Positions 1-5,671 of a stretch of DNA of 5,858 nucleotides are shown here, in pieces. A model generated the notes under the pieces. That model saw only the letters and a list, made by a program, of their open reading frames with translations. It was not told the DNA's origin and did not search any database. A program made the translations under genes and the position numbers. The stretch is from assembly GCA_017403205.1 (NCBI GenBank), contig JAFQOM010000125.1, positions 1 to 5,858 of the forward strand. Direction: 5' to 3'. The stretch is from Clostridia bacterium. GTDB taxonomy: Bacteria > Bacillota_A > Clostridia > Christensenellales > UBA1242. Every line of letters starts with the position of its first letter. Position 1 is the stretch's first letter.

Positions 1-582
1 ATTGCAGATTTTGACAATCAAATTCAAGCAAATCAAATGGCTGGTCAAGTTGTTAATATGGGTGGGGCCGGTGTGGTTTATAATAGGGGGGAATATTTTG
101 TTTTTACATCATCATACCCAACATTAGACTGTGCTCAGGAGGTTAGTCAAAATTTAAAGGATTTGGGATATAAGTCAAAAATAATTACACTAAATATTGA
201 TAGTATATCTTTTGAGTATAAAGGCAAAAATTCTGACGCTATTTTAGAATGCTTTCAGATTTTTAAAAAATGCTATTTGGATTTGTATGATTTAAGTGTG
301 GCTTTTGATAAATTACAATGTGATTATACTGAAGTTAATTCAAAAATTCTTTTAAAACAAAAAGTTATTTCTCAAATTGGGTTAAAGCTTTCAAATACTG
401 CTCAAGAACTAAAAATAAAAGACATATGTCAAACTCGACTAACAAATCTTTCAAATCTATTAAATATAGCTATAAAAACTGCAAATTCTAACAATAATTA
501 CACGTCAAATTTAAAACAAGTTTTAATTAAGTTGGCTATTTTAAATCAAGAGTTTGTTAAACAAGTAAATTCTGTAAAATAA
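1..582 (+). CDS. Probable SPOR-domain protein, 5' end missing
   Basis: The reading frame is open from base 1, so the ATG at 37 is probably internal and the true start lies upstream of the window. Counting from that ATG, residues about 15-58 resemble a SPOR peptidoglycan-binding repeat: a strand (GEYFVFTSSYPTL), a helix containing CAQEVSQNLKDLGY, then a strand (KSKIITLNI). This matches the usual 'Y-x-V-x-x-(A/S)-(F/Y) ... A-x-x-x-x-x-x-L-x-x-x-G-(F/Y)' pattern. Residues about 65-181 form a lysine- and asparagine-rich, apparently helical tail that I do not recognise. SPOR proteins usually carry an N-terminal membrane anchor and bind denuded glycan at the septum or in sporulation. Here any anchor would lie in the missing part. 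A possible terminator follows and the next gene starts 69 bases downstream, so this is likely the last gene of its unit. The SPOR call rests on pattern only. Confidence 0.55.
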   Translation: MADFDNQIQANQMAGQVVNMGGAGVVYNRGEYFVFTSSYPTLDCAQEVSQNLKDLGYKSKIITLNIDSISFEYKGKNSDAILECFQIFKKCYLDLYDLSVAFDKLQCDYTEVNSKILLKQKVISQIGLKLSNTAQELKIKDICQTRLTNLSNLLNIAIKTANSNNNYTSNLKQVLIKLAILNQEFVKQVNSVK

Positions 583-587
583 TTAAT

Positions 588-625
588 AAAATCAACAAAA
601 TTTGCCCCGTTTTTGTTTGATTTTT
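588..625 (+). terminator. Possible AT-only hairpin terminator after the SPOR-like gene
   Basis: The arm AAAATCAACAAAA (588-600) pairs with TTTTTGTTTGATTTTT (610-625) apart from one unmatched base, around a loop TTTGCCCCG. The 3' arm is itself T-rich and ends in five T's, and the 5' arm is A-rich, so it could work in either direction. The stem has few G-C pairs, which makes it weak on its own. It overlaps the proposed -35 element of the next gene. Confidence 0.4.
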
Positions 626-645
626 AAAGTCTTTTAAGATAATAT
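617..645 (+). promoter_or_regulatory. Candidate sigma-A promoter giving a leaderless or near-leaderless mRNA
   Basis: TTGATT (617-622) and TAATAT (640-645) are 17 bases apart, the ideal spacing for a housekeeping sigma factor. Transcription would start about seven bases after the -10, at or next to the ATG at 652. An overlapping alternative is TTGTTT (613-618) with TAAGAT (635-640), 16 bases apart, which would also leave only a few bases of leader. AT-rich DNA produces chance matches, so this is tentative. The lack of any Shine-Dalgarno before 652 fits a leaderless reading. Confidence 0.35.
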
Positions 646-651
646 TTAAAT

Positions 652-1470
652 ATGAGTAGAATTGCACGAAATATAGTTATAACAGGTGGAACAAGTGGCA
701 TTGGTAAAGCTTGTCTTGATTACTTTAAATCAATGGGTGACAATGTTGTTGTTTTGGCACGCAAAAATCCAGAAAACCTTTCAAATTTTTTCAAATGTGA
801 TGTTTCAAATTATGAAGAGGTTAAAGAGGTTTTTAATCAAATTTCAAACAAGTATATAGGTATTGATGTTTTAATTAATAATGCTGGTTTTGGTGTTTCT
901 GGTGCTATAGAACTTGTTGGTGATCAAGATATAAAATCATTATTTGATGTTAATGTAAATGGTGTTATAAATTGTTATAAATGTGCATTGCCATTTATAA
1001 AAAAGGGCGGTATTGTTATAAATATTAGCAGCGTGTGTGCTTTCTTTCCATTGCCATTTAGGGGTTTGTATTGTGCCTCAAAATCAGCAGTTAACATGTT
1101 GAGTTATGGTATGAAAATGGAGTGTCAACCATTTGGGGTTAGGGTTGCATGTGTGTGCCCAGGCGACGTTAAAACAAACTTTACAAAAAGCAGAGTTAAG
1201 GTTTTTAACACAAACGAAAGGTATGGCGACAGAATTGAAAATGCAACAAATAAAATAGACGGGAGGGAAGATAAACGTATGCCTGCTGAAAAAGTGGCAA
1301 AAGTTATATACAAACAAAGTTTAAAAAACAATCCAAAACCTTATGTTATAGTTGGTGCAAAGTATAAAGTATTAAATTTTGCTATGAGGTTTTTGCCCCT
1401 TAGCTTGTTGATTAAGTTTACTTCAAAAATATTTGGTGGACACAAAAAGGCAGATAAAAATACAAAATAA
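652..1470 (+). CDS. Short-chain dehydrogenase/reductase (SDR), classical type
   Basis: This is a 272-residue cytoplasmic NAD(P)-dependent oxidoreductase of the classical SDR family (usually about 250 residues). It has the cofactor motif TGGTSGIG at residues 11-18, the adenine-contacting D50-V51, NNAG at 76-79, and N101 in NVNG. The catalytic S127 lies exactly 13 residues before Y140, with K144 in YCASK, and PGDVKT at 170-175 follows. R37 at the end of the second strand favours NADP(H). The last 40 or so residues (YKVLNFAMRFLPLSLLIKF and on) are hydrophobic then basic, as in SDRs that act on lipids or sit at the membrane surface. The substrate cannot be read from the sequence. No Shine-Dalgarno precedes the ATG, and the open frame, the Rossmann start and the possible promoter all support 652. 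The relation to the downstream DAC-like gene, 58 bases away, is unknown. Confidence 0.93.
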   Translation: MSRIARNIVITGGTSGIGKACLDYFKSMGDNVVVLARKNPENLSNFFKCDVSNYEEVKEVFNQISNKYIGIDVLINNAGFGVSGAIELVGDQDIKSLFDVNVNGVINCYKCALPFIKKGGIVINISSVCAFFPLPFRGLYCASKSAVNMLSYGMKMECQPFGVRVACVCPGDVKTNFTKSRVKVFNTNERYGDRIENATNKIDGREDKRMPAEKVAKVIYKQSLKNNPKPYVIVGAKYKVLNFAMRFLPLSLLIKFTSKIFGGHKKADKNTK

Positions 1471-1477
1471 ATTAAAA

Positions 1478-1493
1478 GTGATTAATAAATCAC
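1478..1493 (+). repeat. Short inverted repeat between the SDR and DAC-like genes
   Basis: GTGATT (1478-1483) and AATCAC (1488-1493) form a perfect 6-bp stem with loop AATA. AAGTG (1476-1480) can alternatively pair with CACTT (1493-1497). No T-run follows, so it is a poor intrinsic terminator. It could be an operator or a leader hairpin for the downstream pair, or chance. I see no convincing -35/-10 pair in this 58-base gap, so the downstream pair may be read through from upstream. Confidence 0.3.
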
Positions 1494-1515
1494 ACTTGAT
1501 AAAATAATTAAACAC

Positions 1516-1525
1516 AAAGGGGGAA
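1516..1525 (+). promoter_or_regulatory. Strong Shine-Dalgarno for the DAC-like gene
   Basis: AAAGGGGGAA lies just upstream of the ATG at 1529. It is the most G-rich ribosome-binding site in the window and fixes the start. It contrasts with the SDR gene, which has none, and suggests efficient translation of the first gene of the coupled pair. Confidence 0.7.
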
Positions 1526-1528
1526 GAT

Positions 1529-2569
1529 ATGGCAGATAATTTGTTCTTTACCGAGGCTAAAGATTCTATTTTAAGATTTATAGCAAAAGAATATCCAACC
1601 ATGCCAGAAGATTTGATTACAGCTGTTATTCATAACTTTTATAGATTTTGTAGTTATGAAGAAGAAGGCAAAAAAATCAAACCAAGACTTATTTTTACAA
1701 ATAATATAGAATTGGTTAATAAAAACGTTCAAAACTGTTTTAAGTTACAATTATTTAGTGACGAAGATGACAAAATGTTTAACGCTCGCTTAAAATCATT
1801 ATTAACATTTTGTTTAAACGACTGGTGCACTTATATTGAGCATAAAGATGGCCGCTTTAACTATGGTATTATTAAAGTTTTTAATAGCATTAAAGAAATG
1901 GGTTTAAGCCAACTTATTTTTGAGTCTAATATTTTAACCTCAAGCACAGATAAACTAAACCTTATTTACTTAGATACACTTTCTTCATACGCTATTGGTT
2001 TAAGGGGTTTAAGAGGTAGCAATATTATTGTTAACTTTTCTATAAATGATTCTAATTTCTTAAACAGAGAAAATGTTATTAAGCGTTTTGTTAATGCTAG
2101 TTTTTCAAAGCTTAAAACAACAAAAAACAAGCTAACAGAAATCAAAATTTTGTATGAAAATATTTTGAAAAAAGCCATAAATGATATTCATGGTGCTATT
2201 TGTGTTGTTATTGATAAGGACTATAAAGATAAAGGTCTTTTTAGTGATGGTATTTGGCTTGAAGAACCTATAGAGTTTTCAAAAACCTTTTTACAAACAA
2301 AAAGCTATTCTGAGGCAAAACTTACTAACATTGCGCAATTATTTATTTCTATGTTAAATTATGACGGAATAACTATTGTTGACAATATTGGCAGAATAAG
2401 AGCATATAATGTTTTTATTAAACCAGACAAAGTAACAAAAAAGAATATTGTTGGTGGCGCAAGAAAGAGGGCTGCTTATAGCATTATTAATAGCAAAACT
2501 AAAAGGATTGTTGGTGTGTATTTTCATTCTCAAGACGGCGAAATTTTTTATGAAGAGGTGGGCAAATGA
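1529..2569 (+). CDS. Diverged DisA_N/DAC-domain protein with N-terminal putative sensor region
   Basis: This is a 346-residue soluble protein with no signal peptide or membrane segment. Residues about 210-343 read as a diverged diadenylate cyclase (DisA_N) domain. HGAICVVID (221-229) matches the first core strand. YDGITIVDNIGRIRA (278-292) matches the 'DGAV.I....I.A' core. GGARKRAAYSII (309-320) matches the 'G(T/A)RHRAA' loop. HSQDGEIF (333-340) matches 'SEETG.I'. Known DAC enzymes condense two ATP into c-di-AMP using the DGA aspartate and the RHR loop. Here these are DGI (D279 kept) and RKR (312-314), so activity or product may differ. Residues 1-200 match neither the DisA helix-hairpin-helix region nor the CdaA membrane domain. 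They include an EEEGKKIKPRLIF segment and a LDTLSSYAIGLRGLRG segment, and probably act as a sensor, as proposed for several N-terminal domains of diverged DisA_N proteins. Its stop overlaps the next ATG. Confidence 0.72.
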   Translation: MADNLFFTEAKDSILRFIAKEYPTMPEDLITAVIHNFYRFCSYEEEGKKIKPRLIFTNNIELVNKNVQNCFKLQLFSDEDDKMFNARLKSLLTFCLNDWCTYIEHKDGRFNYGIIKVFNSIKEMGLSQLIFESNILTSSTDKLNLIYLDTLSSYAIGLRGLRGSNIIVNFSINDSNFLNRENVIKRFVNASFSKLKTTKNKLTEIKILYENILKKAINDIHGAICVVIDKDYKDKGLFSDGIWLEEPIEFSKTFLQTKSYSEAKLTNIAQLFISMLNYDGITIVDNIGRIRAYNVFIKPDKVTKKNIVGGARKRAAYSIINSKTKRIVGVYFHSQDGEIFYEEVGK

Positions 2570-3843
2570 AAATTATTTGGAACGATGCGCATAAAAAATG
2601 TAACGTAAATGACAGCACTTTTGAAGAAATTGTAGAAAACTCTGATACAGACCTTACTCAAGATGATAAAGACTTTATTGTAACTTCATTTAATGCAGGT
2701 ATGTATAATTATGTTGTAGAATATGTTTTTAACAAAACTACAAAAATATTGCAAGATGCAGTTTTTGCAGTGGGTGAAGATGTTGTTATAAATATAACTC
2801 ACTGGATAGACAAAACTTTTATAGCAAAATTCTTTGACGTGTTTATTTTAAGACTTGCTACAGATTTTGATTTAATTTCTAAGCAAGAAAAACTTAAAAT
2901 TTTGCAAACAATAGAATTATTGCAAAGGCGTAGGGATAAAGATTCAAATAATGAAGAAATTGACAAAGAAAGGGCTAAATATTTAATTCTTAACTGTTTT
3001 GATGCTGTTTTGGTTAAAGACTATAATCCATTTATAACAAGTATTAAAGATACAGTTGAGGCCCTTCAAACAGTGGAAATTGTGCCTTATAGTGATATTT
3101 ACAATGATATTATTGAGTCAACAAATAAGCACAAAAATTTGCTTATTAGAATAATGTTTTCTATGTTAAAGGCAAATAACCTAGAAGGCAAAAGGTTAAA
3201 AGTTTTAGTTCAAAACGTTAAAAACTTGTTTCCATTTTTGTGGGATAATGCAAGCTTAAATGATAAAAAATTTATTTCTTTTTATTTAAAATCATCACCG
3301 GCAGATGCGCCTATTAACAAAGTTTTTAGTGAAATTTCAACTCAAATAAAATTGCAAGATTTTAATACAGATATGGGAGTTGTTTCAACAATTTTAAAAA
3401 GTTGTCAAGATATTTTATCCAGCCACTATAGCGTTAATAATCATAAGGGGGAAATTGCTCCTTTAATACAGCTTTCTGAAATCGGGCATTTTCCAAACTT
3501 GTTTTTACGTAGTGTTATAACGCCAAGCATTATTACTTACTTAGGCAACAATAATGGTTATTTTAATGAGTCACGTTCTACGGCAGAAAAAATACTATTT
3601 GATAATGTTCCTAGTGAAAAGTGGACATTTTATTTCAAAAATTATTTTATTAAAGATGATTTTGTTTTAATAAATCTTATTACCGTAGAGCGTTGTTTAA
3701 AAGATTGGTGTAATATCATAAAAAAATGCGGCGTGGATGAGGATGAGCTTATAAACGAAAATGTTATAGAACTTATAAGGGCTTCAAAACGTCAAGAATT
3801 TGACAAAATTGTTGAGTATGCAAATAAAATATATTATTCATAA
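2566..3843 (+). CDS. Unrecognised 425-residue protein, coupled partner of the DAC-like protein
   Basis: I do not recognise a family. The start ATG overlaps the TGA of the DAC-like gene (ATGA, 2566-2569), and AAGAGGTGGGC just upstream can serve as Shine-Dalgarno, so the two are likely made in step and may interact. The protein appears cytoplasmic, with no signal peptide or clear membrane span, and mostly helical. Residues about 30-122 form one block (from DDKDFIVTSFNAGMYNYVV to KILQTIELLQRRR), followed by a charged linker (123-137, KDSNNEEIDKE). A central helical region spans about 138-240. A more conserved-looking C-terminal block at about 275-385 contains SHYSVNNHKGE (286-296), LSEIGHFPNLF (303-313) and ESRSTAEKILF (335-345). 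No Walker, nuclease, protease or kinase motif is evident. It could be an effector, a receptor of a nucleotide, or a scaffold. This is inference from gene order only. Confidence 0.8.
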   Translation: MKIIWNDAHKKCNVNDSTFEEIVENSDTDLTQDDKDFIVTSFNAGMYNYVVEYVFNKTTKILQDAVFAVGEDVVINITHWIDKTFIAKFFDVFILRLATDFDLISKQEKLKILQTIELLQRRRDKDSNNEEIDKERAKYLILNCFDAVLVKDYNPFITSIKDTVEALQTVEIVPYSDIYNDIIESTNKHKNLLIRIMFSMLKANNLEGKRLKVLVQNVKNLFPFLWDNASLNDKKFISFYLKSSPADAPINKVFSEISTQIKLQDFNTDMGVVSTILKSCQDILSSHYSVNNHKGEIAPLIQLSEIGHFPNLFLRSVITPSIITYLGNNNGYFNESRSTAEKILFDNVPSEKWTFYFKNYFIKDDFVLINLITVERCLKDWCNIIKKCGVDEDELINENVIELIRASKRQEFDKIVEYANKIYYS

Positions 3844-3845
3844 CA

Positions 3846-3883
3846 TATATTGTGCATATAATTAATTTGCTATGTGATATAGC
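3846..3883 (+). repeat. Two small inverted repeats after the coupled pair
   Basis: TATAT (3846-3850) faces ATATA (3856-3860) across TGTGC, and GCTAT (3869-3873) faces ATAGC (3879-3883) across GTGAT. Both are 5-bp perfect stems with 5-base loops, just after the stop at 3843. They may be operator half-sites or minor RNA stems. The composition makes chance a real possibility. Confidence 0.25.
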
Positions 3884-3901
3884 GTTATATTTAAAATAAA
3901 A

Positions 3902-3938
3902 AACGTAAAACTGATATTTTTGATATCAGTTTTATGTT
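3902..3938 (+). terminator. 15-bp hairpin, probable terminator of the DAC-like pair
   Basis: The arms 3902-3916 and 3924-3938 pair over 15 bases with a single G-U, around a 7-base loop TTTTTGA. The inner ten pairs (AAAACTGATA with TATCAGTTTT) are perfect. On the + strand the only T-run is TTTT inside the 3' arm (3930-3933), so termination would need the shorter ACTGATA stem. On the - strand the A-rich stretch before it would supply a T-run, but no - strand gene is present to use it. It separates the coupled pair from the kinase operon and could instead be a leader hairpin of that operon. Confidence 0.55.
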
Positions 3939-3965
3939 GTAAAGATTAAAAGGAAAATAGTTTAA

Positions 3966-4889
3966 ATGATACCAGATAGACTTAGGGTAGAAGTTCAACA
4001 AATAAACCAAAAGGTAAGCGAAAATGTATATAAACTGGTTAGTCGCGGTGAAAATGCATACATTGAACAGGTTAAAGATGCAGCAAGTGAAATAAAAGCA
4101 AAAAATTGCAGAATTGTTTTAATTACAGGGCCATCTGGTGCTGGCAAAACAACAACCAGTTACAAACTTAAACAAGAATTAGAAAATTTATCAACTAAAG
4201 TTTATGTCATAAACATGGATGATTTCTTTAAAGATTTAATTGACGTACCACTAAGAGAAGATGGAGAACCAGACATAGAGGGTATTTGTGCTCTTGATGT
4301 AGAGTGTGTAAAAACTTGTTTAAACGATCTTCTTACAAAGCTTAAAACTAAAATTCCTAGTTATGATTTTGAAACAAACAAACGCAAACAAGAGTGGCGC
4401 GATGTGAAGCTTAATGGCGATGAAATTGTTATTATGGAAGGTATTCACGCATTAAATCCTCAAATTTACAATGGCTTGGATTTAGATAAAATTTATAAAA
4501 TATATGTGCATTGCAATACGGATTTTGTTGTAGAGAATACTGTTGTTTTAGAGGCTAGAGAACTTAGACTTTTAAGACGCATTGTAAGAGATGAGCGCAC
4601 AAGGCACATTTCTTTGGCAGAAACACTTGAAATGTGGACACACGTAAACGAAGGTGAAGAAAAAAATATAAGACCATTTAAAGAAGAGGCAGATTTCTTT
4701 TTAAACTCAACACATTTTTATGAGCCTCATCTATATAAAAGCTTGCTTTTAAATAGATTTGAAGATATAGATGATGAACATTCTATGATTAAAAAGCTTT
4801 TAGTAAAATTTAAATTATTTTCATTTGTTGACGAACGTTTTGTGCCAGAAAACAGCTTATTAAGAGAATTTATTGGAGAGAAAAAATAA
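3966..4889 (+). CDS. Uridine kinase-like nucleoside kinase (PRK/UDK family P-loop)
   Basis: This is a 307-residue cytoplasmic P-loop kinase that most likely phosphorylates uridine, and perhaps cytidine, to the monophosphate in pyrimidine salvage. Visible motifs are Walker A GPSGAGKTT (55-63), MDDFF (84-88) with the substrate and Mg aspartates, SYDFETNKR (132-140) typical of the PRK/UDK family, EGIHALNP (158-165), and the arginine-rich lid RLLRRIVRDERTRH (201-214). GEEKNIRPFKEEAD (230-243) is typical of the clostridial 'nucleoside kinase' group. Those proteins usually run to about 550 residues with an N-terminal TGS/tRNA-synthetase-like part. Here only some 50 residues precede the P-loop, so the gene is a short form. 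AAAAGGAAAA (3948-3957) is a moderate Shine-Dalgarno for the ATG. I found no convincing promoter. The stop lies one base before the HD gene, so they are co-transcribed. Confidence 0.88.
   Translation: MIPDRLRVEVQQINQKVSENVYKLVSRGENAYIEQVKDAASEIKAKNCRIVLITGPSGAGKTTTSYKLKQELENLSTKVYVINMDDFFKDLIDVPLREDGEPDIEGICALDVECVKTCLNDLLTKLKTKIPSYDFETNKRKQEWRDVKLNGDEIVIMEGIHALNPQIYNGLDLDKIYKIYVHCNTDFVVENTVVLEARELRLLRRIVRDERTRHISLAETLEMWTHVNEGEEKNIRPFKEEADFFLNSTHFYEPHLYKSLLLNRFEDIDDEHSMIKKLLVKFKLFSFVDERFVPENSLLREFIGEKK
4875..4880 (+). promoter_or_regulatory. Shine-Dalgarno deciding the HD gene start
   Basis: GGAGAG sits 10 bases before the ATG at 4891, inside the last codons of the kinase gene. The frame also opens at a TTG at 4873, but that TTG overlaps the kinase end and lies in front of this site, with no ribosome-binding site of its own. 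The ATG at 4891 is therefore preferred, giving a protein six residues shorter. Confidence 0.7.
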
Positions 4890-4890
4890 A

Positions 4891-5670
4891 ATGCTTTTTA
4901 CATATGAAGACAAATTAAAAGAGGTGGAAAACAAACTAAAGGATCACTTGTCTCAATTTGACATTACCAATTCTAAAATTGCCTTAAAATATTCTCATAC
5001 ATTTAGAACTCGACAAGTATCAGACATTATTGCAAAAGAATTAGGTCTAGAAGATAGAGATTTATATCTATCATCAATTATTGCTTTGTTTCATGATTAT
5101 GGTAGGTTTGATCAAATTATTAATTATAATACATATAATGATTCAATTAGTTTAGATCATGCCGATTATGGTGCAAAACTGTTAATTGAAGACAATCAAA
5201 TACAAAACTTTGTAGAAGATTTAACAGATAAAGAAAAGCAGCTTATTAAAATAGCAATAGAAGATCATAATAAATATTCTATAAGAAGTGATTTAACGGA
5301 AAAACAAGCAATGTTTTGCAAAATAATTAGAGATGCTGACAAAATTGATATTTTTAAAATAGCGTCTACTGGTAATATTGCTATGAATAATAATTTACTT
5401 CCATTAAAAGAAGAGGATATGGTCTGTTTTAATAATAGAGTGTTAAACAAGTATGCCAAAAACGAAACATTTTATACTTCAGTATTTAACAAGCTGTGTT
5501 ATATTTTTGATATCAATTATAAAAAAACATATCAAATTATTTATCAAAACAATTACATAAGAGATTATAAATACTTTATTTTATTGTGGTCAGATTTTAA
5601 AATAGACGAGCGTCTTTTAGACTGTTTTGACGAGGCTATAGATTATATAAGAGAAAGGGCAGAGGATTAA
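4891..5670 (+). CDS. HD-domain phosphohydrolase
   Basis: This is a 259-residue cytoplasmic protein of the HD superfamily of metal-dependent phosphohydrolases. The set of metal ligands is visible: H36 in KYSHTFRT, the H68-D69 doublet in LFHDYGRF, H90 in SLDHADYG, H126 in IEDHNKY and D148/D150 in RDADKID. The arrangement (YSH...R, HD-x-GRF, S-x-DHA-x-YG) matches a common clostridial group annotated only as HD-domain proteins. Substrates of related enzymes include nucleotides and cyclic dinucleotides, but nothing here fixes one. The C-terminal hundred residues are helical and aromatic-rich, with no second domain that I recognise. It starts one base after the kinase stop and ends one base before the MBL gene start, so all three are one transcription unit. 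A nucleotide-related job next to a nucleoside kinase is plausible. Confidence 0.87.
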   Translation: MLFTYEDKLKEVENKLKDHLSQFDITNSKIALKYSHTFRTRQVSDIIAKELGLEDRDLYLSSIIALFHDYGRFDQIINYNTYNDSISLDHADYGAKLLIEDNQIQNFVEDLTDKEKQLIKIAIEDHNKYSIRSDLTEKQAMFCKIIRDADKIDIFKIASTGNIAMNNNLLPLKEEDMVCFNNRVLNKYAKNETFYTSVFNKLCYIFDINYKKTYQIIYQNNYIRDYKYFILLWSDFKIDERLLDCFDEAIDYIRERAED

Positions 5671-5671
5671 A

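Noticed and set aside
1084..1331. Two open frames on the - strand within the SDR gene
   Set aside because: They lie wholly opposite the conserved catalytic region of the SDR, have no Shine-Dalgarno or recognisable domain, and are antisense shadows of the real gene.
1496..1524. TTGATA before the DAC-like gene as a -35 element
   Set aside because: The position 17 bases downstream falls in the G-rich Shine-Dalgarno, so no -10 is possible at normal spacing.
1966..2178. Open frame on the - strand within the DAC-like gene, with a hydrophobic look
   Set aside because: It is antisense to a well-supported gene in AT-rich DNA. Hydrophobic antisense frames are common there and nothing supports expression.
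3862..3891. TTAATT with TTATAT as a promoter for the kinase operon
   Set aside because: The spacing is acceptable but the -35 match is poor and similar AT pairs occur by chance throughout this gap. It was not strong enough to list as a feature.
4873..4890. TTG start giving a longer HD protein
   Set aside because: The GGAGAG at 4875-4880 overlaps that start and is well placed for the ATG at 4891. Sequence similarity would begin only after the ATG.
5265..5459. Open frame on the - strand within the HD gene
   Set aside because: It is opposite the region carrying the conserved DADKID ligands, with no start signals or family match.
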